A DNA stretch of 64,000 bases from Actinomadura sp. DC4 (GTDB lineage Bacteria; Actinomycetota; Actinomycetes; Streptosporangiales; Streptosporangiaceae): positions 124,001 to 188,000 of the forward strand of contig NZ_JAUEQY010000019.1 in NCBI RefSeq assembly GCF_030406325.1, read 5' to 3'. The stretch's first letter is position 1, and each line of letters begins with the position of its first letter. The notes below the pieces were generated by a model. The model worked only from the letters and a program-made list of their open reading frames with translations, was not told the DNA's origin and did not search any database. This document shows, piece by piece, positions 8,327 through 16,007 of this stretch. A program made the position numbers and the translations under genes.

Positions 8327-9469
8327 ATGATCTCTTCTGACGAACGACTGGCGCGTGCACTGCTCACCCGTATGGCTGAGCCCGGTGACGAGCGCTTAGG
8401 CCGTCTGATCAGTCGGGAAGGGGCGGAAGGCGCGCTCGAAGTCGTCCGTGCCGGAGAAGCGCCCGCAGGACCGGATCGGGCCGATCTCGAGAAACGGTTC
8501 CCCGCCTGGCGGGCTCGGCTCGCGGAGGCGGATCCCGAGCGGCTTCTCGCCGTCTGCGAAGAGCGCGGTGGGCGGCTCGTCTGCCCCGGCGAGGCCGAGT
8601 GGCCGTCTCAGCTCGACGACCTCGCCTCAGGCCGTCCCTACGCGCTCTGGGTGTGCGGCGATCAGGATCTGCGGTTCGGCTGTCTGCGGTCGGTCGCGCT
8701 CGTCGGTGCCCGGGCCGCGTCGCCGTACGGGATTCACGTCGCCGCCGAGATGGCCGCGGAGCTCGCCGACAGCAACTGGACCGTCGTCAGCGGCGGGGCG
8801 TACGGGATCGACGCCGCCGCGCACCGTGGCGTGTTGAGCGCCGACGGCCTGACCGTGGCCGTGTTCGCGTGCGGTGTGGACGTGACGTACCCCAGCGACC
8901 ATGCCGGTCTGTTCACGGAGATCGCGCGTAGCGGGCTCCTCGTGAGCGAACTGCCGCCCGGCACCACCCCCACCCGGCCGCGCTTTTTGATCCGCAACAG
9001 GGCCATCGCGGCCCTGACCCGCGGCACGGTCGTGGTCGAGGCCGCCCAGCGCAGTGGGGCGATCAGTACGGCCCGGCACGCCCGTGACCTCGGCCGCGCG
9101 GTGATGGCCGTGCCCGGACCGGTGACCTCGCCGACCTCGGCCGGCTGCCACACGCTGCTGCGCGAATGGGCCGAGGTCACCTGCGTGACCGACGCCTCCG
9201 ACGTCCTCGACCGCGTCGGTCTCATCGGCGACGACATGGCGCCCGAACGCCGCGGACCGGTTCTCGACCGCGACCGCCTCGGCCCGGCGGCGCGCGACGT
9301 ACTCGAAGCCCTGCCCTCACGTGGCGGGGCCGGTACCGCGCGCATCGCGGTCACGGCCGGAGTGGATCTCGACACCGCGCTGACCTGCCTGGGCGCCCTC
9401 GCGGCCGGGGGTTTCGTCGAACGCTGCGCGAAGGGATGGAAACTGCGTCGCAACGCCGCCGAGCCCTGA
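8327..9469 (+). CDS. dprA: DNA-processing protein DprA
   Basis: DprA (Smf) loads RecA on incoming single-stranded DNA in transformation and is widely kept in non-competent bacteria. The 380-residue product has a helical N-terminus, a Rossmann core with SVALVGARAASPYG and SGGAYGIDAAAHRG, the motif SELPPGTTPTRPRFLIRNR, and a C-terminal winged-helix domain (residues 300-375). The start ATG 8327 has AAAGG seven bases upstream; a longer in-frame reading from 8111 runs into repeat DNA and is rejected. It converges on lepB with a 45-base gap. Confidence 0.94.
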   Translation: MISSDERLARALLTRMAEPGDERLGRLISREGAEGALEVVRAGEAPAGPDRADLEKRFPAWRARLAEADPERLLAVCEERGGRLVCPGEAEWPSQLDDLASGRPYALWVCGDQDLRFGCLRSVALVGARAASPYGIHVAAEMAAELADSNWTVVSGGAYGIDAAAHRGVLSADGLTVAVFACGVDVTYPSDHAGLFTEIARSGLLVSELPPGTTPTRPRFLIRNRAIAALTRGTVVVEAAQRSGAISTARHARDLGRAVMAVPGPVTSPTSAGCHTLLREWAEVTCVTDASDVLDRVGLIGDDMAPERRGPVLDRDRLGPAARDVLEALPSRGGAGTARIAVTAGVDLDTALTCLGALAAGGFVERCAKGWKLRRNAAEP

Positions 9470-9514
9470 GCCTCTGAGCTCGCATCGACCTGATGAGAGA
9501 CGACGAGCGAAGCG

Positions 9515-10456
9515 TCAGGCCCGGCGGTTGCGTAGGCGGCGGCGCAGGAGGGTCACCGGCAGGGCGCCTATGAAGCCCAGCGCCAGCGGGGCTTCGGGCA
9601 GTGTGTCGTTCAAGGCCAGGCCCGGGGCGCCGAAGGTCGACGGGATGGACAGCGTCTTCACCCGCGACAGCGGCCAGACGACCACGAACGCCCGGCCGAT
9701 GACGCGGCTCTCGGGGATCGTGCCGCCGCCCGGGTCGCCGATGTGGCCGCGTGAGTCGTACGACACCTCGCGGTGGTCGCCCATCACCCACAGGTGGCCC
9801 GCCGGCACGGTGATCTTGAACTTGCTGTCCGACGGGCGGTTCTGCTCGCCTGTCTGCGGGTCCGTGTAGAGGTACGGCGTCTCCACCAGCGGATGGCCGT
9901 TGACCGTCACATGGCCCTGCGCGTCGCAGCAGGCCACGCGGTCGCCCGGCACGCCGATGACGCGCTTGATGTAGTCCTTCTCCCCCGGCACGACCCCGAA
10001 CGCGCTGCCGATGGCGTGCAGCACCTTGGACACCGGGTTCTTCGGCGCGGCGTACTGGACCTCCGGGTCCCAGGAGTCGAGGCCGTTGAACACGACGACG
10101 TCACCGCGCTTGATGTCGCGCGTGTGGTAGACGATCTTGTTGACCAGGACGCGGTCGCCGACCTTGAGGGTGTTCTCCATCGACTGGGACGGGATGTAGA
10201 ACGCCTGCACCGCGAAGGCCTTGATGACCATGGCCAGGGCCAGGGCCACGCCGACGAGGATCGGGAGTTCTTTCCAGAAGGAGCCCTGCTTCTTCTTTCC
10301 CGACTTCTTCCCGCCGGACTCGCCGCCGGGCTGGTCGGCATCCTCGCCGATCACCTGCGGAAGGCGGCCGTCGCCTCTCGCCCCGTCGGAGGAGATGTCG
10401 TGGCGCGTTTCATTGGAGGCGGGCTCGCGCAGTCCCTGCTCGTCGTCGCTCATCAT
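9515..10456 (-). CDS. lepB: Signal peptidase I
   Basis: Type I signal peptidase removes signal peptides at the outer face of the membrane. The 313-residue product has a hydrophilic, Lys-rich cytosolic N-terminus (1-60), a transmembrane segment near residues 63-85, then the catalytic-serine box IPSQSMENTL (Ser92) and the catalytic-lysine box DYIKRVIGVPGDRV, then GDHREVSYDSRG. A second hydrophobic segment and RRRLRNRR end the protein. ATG 10456 is taken because TTAGG precedes it; the next codon, ATG 10453, is equally possible. It lies downstream of rplS with a hairpin between. Confidence 0.94.
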   Translation of the reverse strand: MMSDDEQGLREPASNETRHDISSDGARGDGRLPQVIGEDADQPGGESGGKKSGKKKQGSFWKELPILVGVALALAMVIKAFAVQAFYIPSQSMENTLKVGDRVLVNKIVYHTRDIKRGDVVVFNGLDSWDPEVQYAAPKNPVSKVLHAIGSAFGVVPGEKDYIKRVIGVPGDRVACCDAQGHVTVNGHPLVETPYLYTDPQTGEQNRPSDSKFKITVPAGHLWVMGDHREVSYDSRGHIGDPGGGTIPESRVIGRAFVVVWPLSRVKTLSIPSTFGAPGLALNDTLPEAPLALGFIGALPVTLLRRRLRNRRA

Positions 10457-10547
10457 TGGGAAGCCTAATGCCCTGAGGCCTCGCGGGCGCTTACCGTCCG
10501 CGTGTCGTCTCCGGCAAGGGGGCCGGAGTCGGCTGATTAATGAACTT

Positions 10548-10580
10548 CGCCCCGGAACGCCATTACAGCGCTCCGGGGCG
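10548..10580 (-). terminator. Strong hairpin between rplS and lepB
   Basis: CGCCCCGGA (10548-10556) pairs perfectly with TCCGGGGCG (10572-10580). After one mismatch, three more pairs close a seven-base loop. There is no U-tract, as is common in actinomycetes. It probably ends or attenuates the rpsP-to-rplS transcript before lepB. Confidence 0.6.
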
Positions 10581-10598
10581 ACGCTTATGAGCCCGTGC

Positions 10599-10949
10599 TC
10601 AGTTGTCGCGCTTTTCCTTGATGCGTGCGGCCTTGCCGCGAAGGTCGCGCAGGTAGTAGAGCTTGGCGCGCCGGACGTCGCCTCGGGTGACAACCTCGAT
10701 CTTGTCGATCGATGGGCTGTTGAGCGGGAACGTACGCTCCACGCCCACGCTGTAGCTCACCTTACGAACGGTGAACGTCTCGCGAGCGCCACCGCCCTGA
10801 CGCCGGATCACCACGCCCTGGAAAACCTGGATGCGGCTTCGGCTGCCCTCGGTCACGCGCACGTGGACCTTGAGCGTGTCACCCGGGCGGAAGTCCGGTA
10901 CGTCCGACCGCTTCGCGGCGTTCTCGATCTCCTGGATCAGGGTGTGCAT
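10599..10949 (-). CDS. rplS: 50S ribosomal protein L19
   Basis: L19 sits at the 30S-50S interface. The 116-residue product has the family core [20 protein letters not shown] and [13 protein letters not shown], then [21 protein letters not shown] and [22 protein letters not shown] ends. Length is standard. The start ATG 10949 has GAGGAA upstream; a longer open frame is a shadow. It is the last ribosomal gene of the rpsP operon. Confidence 0.97.
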   Translation of the reverse strand: MHTLIQEIENAAKRSDVPDFRPGDTLKVHVRVTEGSRSRIQVFQGVVIRRQGGGARETFTVRKVSYSVGVERTFPLNSPSIDKIEVVTRGDVRRAKLYYLRDLRGKAARIKEKRDN

Positions 10950-11055
10950 GACTGCGTTCCTCGCATTGGACACGCGCACAGCGCACAGCGCCGGAACGCG
11001 ATTGGGGTCTTCTTGGGAAGTCTGGGCGCACCCGGCATCGAGCCGGGTCGACATC

Positions 11056-11829
11056 TCAGTGTGCCATAGGTTCGCCGTCGACCGGAAAACCGGCCTCGTC
11101 GAGGGTACGCCGGTCGGCGTCGTCCAGGGGGTTTCGGCCGATGAGTTCGGGCCTCGTGGCGGCCGTACGGCGCAGCGCCTGGTCGCGTCGCCACCGGGCG
11201 ATGGCCCCGTGGTCACCGGACATCAGCACCGGGGGCACGGGACGCCCGCGCCAGGACGGCGGCTTGGTGTACACCGGGCCTTCGAGCAGGGACTCCATCC
11301 GGCCCGGCGCGAAGGAGTCGTCGCTGACCGAGTCGGCGTTGCCCAGGACGCCCGGCAGCAGCCGGGTCACCGCCTCGACCATGACCAGCACCGCCGACTC
11401 ACCGCCGGCGAGGACGTAGTCGCCGATGCTCACCTCATCGACCGGCATCCGCGAGCGCGCCTCCTCGATCACCCGGGCGTCGATGCCCTCGTACCGGCCG
11501 CAGGCGAACACCAGCCACGGCTCCGCAGCGTACGCGACGGCCGTCTCCTGGGTGAACGGGCGCCCGCTCGGCGTCGGCACGACCAGCCGCGCTCCCGAGC
11601 CCTCCGGGGCGACGGCGTCGAGCGCCTCTCCCCAGGGTTCGGGCTTCATCACCATGCCGGGACCGCCGCCGTACGGGGTGTCGTCCACGGTCCGGTGCCG
11701 GTCGTGGGCCCAGCCGCGCAGGTCGTGGACGTGTACGTCGACGTCGCCGCGCCGCCGGGCCTTGCCGAGCAGCGAGACGTCGAGCGGCGCGAAGTAGTCG
11801 GGGAAGATCGTGACGATGTCGAGTCTCAT
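11056..11829 (-). CDS. trmD: tRNA (guanine-37-N1)-methyltransferase
   Basis: TrmD methylates G37 of tRNAs using SAM, preventing frameshifts. The 257-residue product starts [13 protein letters not shown]. It has the knotted SPOUT core: [26 protein letters not shown], the SAM-binding [13 protein letters not shown] and RLLPGVLGN. Start ATG 11829; the ribosome binding site is weak, suggesting translation coupled to rimM, which ends 25 bases upstream. Confidence 0.96.
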   Translation of the reverse strand: MRLDIVTIFPDYFAPLDVSLLGKARRRGDVDVHVHDLRGWAHDRHRTVDDTPYGGGPGMVMKPEPWGEALDAVAPEGSGARLVVPTPSGRPFTQETAVAYAAEPWLVFACGRYEGIDARVIEEARSRMPVDEVSIGDYVLAGGESAVLVMVEAVTRLLPGVLGNADSVSDDSFAPGRMESLLEGPVYTKPPSWRGRPVPPVLMSGDHGAIARWRRDQALRRTAATRPELIGRNPLDDADRRTLDEAGFPVDGEPMAH

Positions 11830-11854
11830 GACAGCCCGGGAAGAGGCGCCGGGC

Positions 11855-12349
11855 TCACAGAAGCCCCGGCGGGGGGTCCAGGACGACACGGCCGGCGGGG
11901 ACGTCGACCGCGGTGACGATGGCGCTGACGAACGGCACCAGGGCGTCGTCTCCGTCCGGACGGCGGAGGACCAGCAGGTCCTGGCCGTGGTGCTCGACGT
12001 CCACGATCTCGCCCAGGGCAGCGCCCTCCGGCGACACCGCGGACAGGCCGATCAGCTCGTGGTCGTGGAACTCGTCCGGGTCCGACGTCGGCGGGATGTC
12101 GGCCGAGTCGACCAGCAGCAGGGTGCCGCGCAGGGTCTCGGCGCCCGTACGGTCCTCGAACCCGGCGAAGCGTATGAGCAGACGGCCCGAATGCATGCGT
12201 ACGGTCTCGATGGTCAGCGGGCCGTCGTCTTCTGTGGCGAGCGACGACCCCGGCGCGAATCGCGCGCCGGGGTCGTCCGTGCGTATCTCAACGCTCACCT
12301 CGCCACGGATACCGTGGGCACGGCCGATCCGGCCGACGACGAGCAGCAT
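11855..12349 (-). CDS. rimM: Ribosome maturation factor RimM
   Basis: RimM helps mature the 30S head. The 164-residue product has the N-terminal RimM domain (VVGRIGRAHGIRGEVSVEIRTD, then RTGAETLRG) and a C-terminal PRC-barrel domain (LVPFVSAIVTAVD near the end). ATG 12349 is preferred because GGTGG lies four to nine bases upstream; a GTG one codon earlier is possible. It lies between the KH gene and trmD in the conserved order. Confidence 0.94.
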   Translation of the reverse strand: MLLVVGRIGRAHGIRGEVSVEIRTDDPGARFAPGSSLATEDDGPLTIETVRMHSGRLLIRFAGFEDRTGAETLRGTLLLVDSADIPPTSDPDEFHDHELIGLSAVSPEGAALGEIVDVEHHGQDLLVLRRPDGDDALVPFVSAIVTAVDVPAGRVVLDPPPGLL

Positions 12350-12408
12350 CACGCCACCCCGCCGGTCACGGGCCCGCCGCTGCGAGCCGAGGGTCCACCG
12401 GACACCGC

Positions 12409-12651
12409 CTAGCGCGCCTCGTTGAGGTCGAGCAGGTCGACGCGGACATAACGTCCTCCGGCGATGGCGCTCACCACCGTGCGCAGGGCCTTGGCCGTAC
12501 GGCCGTTGCGCCCGATGACCTTGCCCAGGTCATCGGGGTGCACGCGTACTTCAAGGACCCTGCCGTTGCGCAGGCGTCGCGCGCGAACCCGGACCTCGTC
12601 CGGGTTCTCGACGATGCCGCGCACCAGGTGCTCGAGCGCCTCCTCGAGCAC
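12409..12651 (-). CDS. khpA: KH-domain RNA-binding protein (KhpA-like)
   Basis: An 80-residue single KH-domain protein. VHPDDLGKVIGRNGRTAKALR contains the GxxG RNA-binding loop (GRNG). KhpA proteins bind RNA broadly and influence cell elongation in other Gram-positives. It starts at GTG 12651, one base after the rpsP stop codon, so translation is coupled. The order rpsP-KH-rimM-trmD is conserved. Confidence 0.92.
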   Translation of the reverse strand: MLEEALEHLVRGIVENPDEVRVRARRLRNGRVLEVRVHPDDLGKVIGRNGRTAKALRTVVSAIAGGRYVRVDLLDLNEAR

Positions 12652-12652
12652 G

Positions 12653-13126
12653 CTACGCCTCGCTCTTGGCTTCGGCGGCGTCCTCGGCCGGCGCCGGCTC
12701 CTCTGCCTTCGCCTCGTCCTTCTTGGCCTTCTTCGGCGCGGCCTTCTTGGACCTCGGCTGAGTCGCCTTGCCCTCGGTCTCGTCCATGGTCTCCTTGACG
12801 GCGGCCTGGAAGACCTCGGCCTTGTTCGGCTTCGGCTCGGCGACCCTCAGCGTGCCCTCGGCACCCGGCTCGCCCTTGAACTTCTGCCAGTCCCCGGTGA
12901 TCTTGAGGATCGCCAGGACGGGCTCGGTCGGCTGGGCGCCGACGCCCAGCCAGTACTGCGCCCGCTCGGAGTCGACCTCGATGAACGAGGGCTCCTCCTT
13001 CGGGTGGTACTTGCCGATCTCCTCGATGGCGCGGCCATCGCGCTTGGTGCGGGAGTCGGCTACGACGATCCGGTAGTACGGTGCCCGGATCTTCCCCAGA
13101 CGCTTGAGCTTGATCTTGACTGCCAC
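12653..13126 (-). CDS. rpsP: 30S ribosomal protein S16 with charged tail
   Basis: S16 is an early-assembly 30S protein. The product (157 residues) starts [21 protein letters not shown] and continues with the usual S16 fold to about residue 85. The remaining 70 residues are a Lys/Ala/Glu-rich tail ([20 protein letters not shown]), as often seen in actinomycetes. The GTG start at 13126 has GGAG 12 bases upstream, a slightly long spacing. It heads the rpsP-KH-rimM-trmD-rplS operon. Confidence 0.95.
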   Translation of the reverse strand: MAVKIKLKRLGKIRAPYYRIVVADSRTKRDGRAIEEIGKYHPKEEPSFIEVDSERAQYWLGVGAQPTEPVLAILKITGDWQKFKGEPGAEGTLRVAEPKPNKAEVFQAAVKETMDETEGKATQPRSKKAAPKKAKKDEAKAEEPAPAEDAAEAKSEA

Positions 13127-13368
13127 AGCTGTGGTGTTCTCCAGATTCGAAATGGTGAGCGGACGGACGCCGGGTGGGGACCTGCGAACACCGCTCGGAA
13201 GGACACGGGGCGCCCGGGCTTGAGAGGGTCCCTGGCTGACCGTGATTCCAGCGTGCCATTCTGCCAGACGATCGCGGTGAAGTCGCAATCGATCAACCTC
13301 ACGCGACCGCTTTCGGCAGTGACCGGCCGACGAACACGTCGATCACGGCACGATCAGCGGCTATTCGG

Positions 13369-14925
13369 CTATTTCCCCTTCTTCGGGTTCTGCAGCTTGG
13401 ACAGGTCGGGCATCTGGAAGCCCGGGGGCAACTGCCCCGGGACTCCCCCGCCCAGACCCGGAGGCAGCCCCTGCGGCACGGCGTCCTGCTTCGGGCCGCC
13501 GCCCCGGCCGCCCTCCTGGGCGCGCTTGCGCGGGTCGCCGCTGCGCTGCTTGCCCTTCTTGTTCTTCTTTCCGGACGGCTTGACCGCCTTACGGCGAGTG
13601 CCGGGCATGCCCGGAATTCCCATTCCCCCGGCCATCTGGCGCATCATCTTCTGCGCGTCGAAGAAGCGGGTGACGAGGTTGTTGACCTCGGTCACGCTCA
13701 CTCCGGAACCCTTCGCGATGCGGGCCCGGCGCGAGCCGTTGATCATCTTCGGGTTGCGCCGCTCGTCGGGCGTCATCGAGTTGATGATGCCGCCGACCCG
13801 GTCGAGGTCACGGTCGTCGATGTCGTCGATCTGGCCGCGCATCTGCCCCATGCCGGGCATCATGCCGAGGAGGTTCTTGATCGGCCCGAGCTTGCGGATC
13901 ATCTGCATCTGCTCGAGGAAGTCCTCGAGGGTGAAGTCCTCACCCGAGGTGAACTTCGAGGTGATGCGGTCGGCCTGCTCGGCGTCGAACGCCTTCTCGG
14001 CCTGCTCGATCAGGGTGAGGATGTCACCCATGTCGAGGATGCGGCCCGCCATCCGGTCGGGGTGGAAGACGTCGAAGTCCTCGAGCTTCTCACCCGTGGA
14101 CGCGAACATGATCGGGCGGCCGGTGATGTGGCGCACGGACAGCGCGGCGCCACCGCGCGCGTCGCCGTCGAGCTTGGTGAGCACGACGCCGTCGAAGCCC
14201 ACGCCGTCGACGAAGGCCTGCGCGGTCGTGACCGCGTCCTGACCGATCATGGCGTCGACGACGAACAGGATCTCGTCCGGGTTCACCGCGTCGCGGATGT
14301 CGGCGGCCTGCCGCATCATCTCTTCGTCGATGCCCAACCGGCCGGCGGTGTCGATGATGACCACGTCGTGCTGCGCGTGACGCGCGTGCTCGATCGAGCG
14401 CCGGGCCACCTCCACCGGGTCGCCCACGCCGTTGCCGGGCTCGGGGGCGTACACCGGGGTGGCGGCGCGCTCGCCGAGCACCTGGAGCTGCTGCACCGCG
14501 TTGGGACGCTGCAGGTCGGCCGCGACGAGCAGCGGCGCGTGGCCCTCGTTCTTGAGCCAGCGCGAGAGCTTGCCGGCGAGCGTCGTCTTACCCGAGCCCT
14601 GAAGACCCGCCAGCATGATGACGGTGGGCGGGCTCTTGGCGAACCGCACCCTGCGCGTCTCGCCGCCGAGGATGTTGATGAGCTCGTCATTGACGATCTT
14701 GACGACCTGCTGAGCGGGGTTGAGCGCCTGCGACACCTCCGCGCCGGCGGCCCGCTCTTTGATCTGCGCGATGAAGTCCTTGACGACGGGCAGCGCCACG
14801 TCGGCCTCGAGGAGCGCGATGCGGATCTCGCGCGCCGTGGCGTTGATGTCCGCCTCGGACAGCTTGCCTTTGCTGCGCAGCGAGGAGAAGACCGTAGTCA
14901 GCCGGTCGGAAAGCGTCTCGAACAC
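13369..14925 (-). CDS. ffh: Signal recognition particle protein Ffh
   Basis: Ffh binds 4.5S RNA and signal sequences and, with FtsY, targets proteins to the membrane. The 518-residue product has the N domain (VFETLSDRLTTVF...), the GTPase G domain with G1 GLQGSGKTTLAGKL, DTAGRLGIDEE and TKLDGDARGG, and a Met-rich M domain (LEQMQMIRKLGP, MMPGMGQM, GSGVSVTEVN). The C-terminal tail is Lys- then Gly/Pro-rich. The GTG at 14925 was chosen where homology begins. Confidence 0.97.
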   Translation of the reverse strand: MFETLSDRLTTVFSSLRSKGKLSEADINATAREIRIALLEADVALPVVKDFIAQIKERAAGAEVSQALNPAQQVVKIVNDELINILGGETRRVRFAKSPPTVIMLAGLQGSGKTTLAGKLSRWLKNEGHAPLLVAADLQRPNAVQQLQVLGERAATPVYAPEPGNGVGDPVEVARRSIEHARHAQHDVVIIDTAGRLGIDEEMMRQAADIRDAVNPDEILFVVDAMIGQDAVTTAQAFVDGVGFDGVVLTKLDGDARGGAALSVRHITGRPIMFASTGEKLEDFDVFHPDRMAGRILDMGDILTLIEQAEKAFDAEQADRITSKFTSGEDFTLEDFLEQMQMIRKLGPIKNLLGMMPGMGQMRGQIDDIDDRDLDRVGGIINSMTPDERRNPKMINGSRRARIAKGSGVSVTEVNNLVTRFFDAQKMMRQMAGGMGIPGMPGTRRKAVKPSGKKNKKGKQRSGDPRKRAQEGGRGGGPKQDAVPQGLPPGLGGGVPGQLPPGFQMPDLSKLQNPKKGK

Positions 14926-15042
14926 GTGTCTGGCCAGTCCTAGGAGCTTCGGGGATCGACCTCCCACACTATCCGCTCGGCGGCCTTTGGGTATCGACTC
15001 GCGCACCGGCGATCGCCACCGTCACCGCCCGTGCCCCCGCGG

Positions 15043-15489
15043 CTACCAGAGAGGGCGGATCGGGGGCGAGCCGGCCTCGACCACGAAGGCGGACAGGCTT
15101 TCGCGGAGGGTGGTCAGTTTCTCGGGGCCGACCAGCGTGGCCCAGCGGTGCTCGATGTCGGCCCACAGGGCCACGACCCGCTCGATGCAGGCCCACCCCC
15201 GCGGGGTCAGGACGACCACTCGCGCGCGGCGGTCGCCCGGGTGCGGGCGGCGGTCGACGTAGCCGCGTTTGTCCAGCTCGTCGACCAGTTGCACGGCGGC
15301 CTGTTTCGTGACGCCCAGGTGCTCGCCCAGCTCGACCGCTGTCGCGCCGCCGCGTACGGACAGGTACTGGAACACGAAACCGTGCGCGGGACGCACGTCG
15401 GAGAAGCCCTCCTCGGCCAGCCGGGTGTGCACCTCCTCCATGACCGCGTGGAAGGCCATGCCCAGCAGTCCCGGAATCTCCCCGCCCAT
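15043..15489 (-). CDS. MarR-family transcriptional regulator
   Basis: A 148-residue MarR-type repressor. The winged helix covers about residues 35-105, with RGGATAVELGEHLGVTKQAAVQLVDELDKRGYV as recognition region and the wing RRPHPGDRRARVVVLT. ATG 15489 was chosen because GGAGGGCTG precedes it; a longer open frame runs into the divergent promoter. It is transcribed away from a cupin gene, and a palindrome in the shared region (15517-15534) is a likely operator. Confidence 0.9.
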   Translation of the reverse strand: MGGEIPGLLGMAFHAVMEEVHTRLAEEGFSDVRPAHGFVFQYLSVRGGATAVELGEHLGVTKQAAVQLVDELDKRGYVDRRPHPGDRRARVVVLTPRGWACIERVVALWADIEHRWATLVGPEKLTTLRESLSAFVVEAGSPPIRPLW

Positions 15490-15516
15490 CAGCCCTCCAG
15501 AAATAAAGACAAGACG

Positions 15517-15534
15517 CTTGACCATATGGACAAG
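15517..15534. promoter_or_regulatory. Palindromic operator in the MarR/cupin promoter
   Basis: CTTGACCATATGGACAAG is a near-perfect 18-bp palindrome, the size MarR dimers bind. Its left arm contains TTGACC (15518-15523), which with TACCTT (15541-15546, 17-base spacing) forms a promoter for the cupin gene. A second partial copy, TTGACCATAT, lies at 15569-15578. Binding would block the promoter; the regulator identity is inferred from position. Confidence 0.65.
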
Positions 15535-15598
15535 CTGCTTTACCTTCGAGAAAACATCGTCAAGCAAGTTGACCATATCGAGAGAAGAGAGACGTCAC

Positions 15599-15970
15599 AT
15601 GCCCGTCAGCACGATCGCGGGAGCGAAGAAGATCGAGTTCCACGGGCTGACCGCCCGCCCGATCGCGGTTCCCAGCCGCGGCACGGCCGAGCTGGCCATC
15701 TGGCACCTCGACGTGGACCCGGGCGTCCGCGGCGAGGAGCACACCGTCGACCACGAGGAGGTGTTCGTCATCAAGGCCGGCCGGCTGCGCGGGACCCTCG
15801 GCGGCGAGCCGTGTGAGGCCGGCCCGGGCGATGCCCTGATCGTGCCGCCCGGGGTGCCGTTCGCGCTGGGCAACGACGGGGACGAGACGGCGAGCGCGGT
15901 GGTCTGCACGTCGGCGGGCGTGCGCGCGAACCTGAACGGCGCCACCATCGTCCCGCCCTGGTCGGAGTAG
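15599..15970 (+). CDS. Small cupin-domain protein
   Basis: A 123-residue single-domain cupin. Motif 1 is partly visible as GEEHTVDHEEVFVIKAGRL and motif 2 as PGDALIVPPGVPFALGN. The metal-binding His/His/Glu set of motif 1 appears present, while motif 2 lacks the usual His, so metal binding is uncertain. The substrate is unknown. Start ATG 15599 has AGAGAAGAGAG upstream. It is divergent from the MarR gene, which probably represses it. Confidence 0.85.
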   Translation: MPVSTIAGAKKIEFHGLTARPIAVPSRGTAELAIWHLDVDPGVRGEEHTVDHEEVFVIKAGRLRGTLGGEPCEAGPGDALIVPPGVPFALGNDGDETASAVVCTSAGVRANLNGATIVPPWSE

Positions 15971-16001
15971 GCGGCCCCGACCCCGAGAGGCCAGGGCCGC
16001 C
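15970..16001. terminator. Bidirectional hairpin between convergent genes
   Basis: GGCGGCCC (15970-15977) and GGGCCGCC (15994-16001) form a perfect eight-base stem with a 16-base loop between the cupin stop codon and the end of the convergent secreted-protein gene. No U-tract is present. Confidence 0.5.
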
Positions 16002-16007
16002 GGGGCC

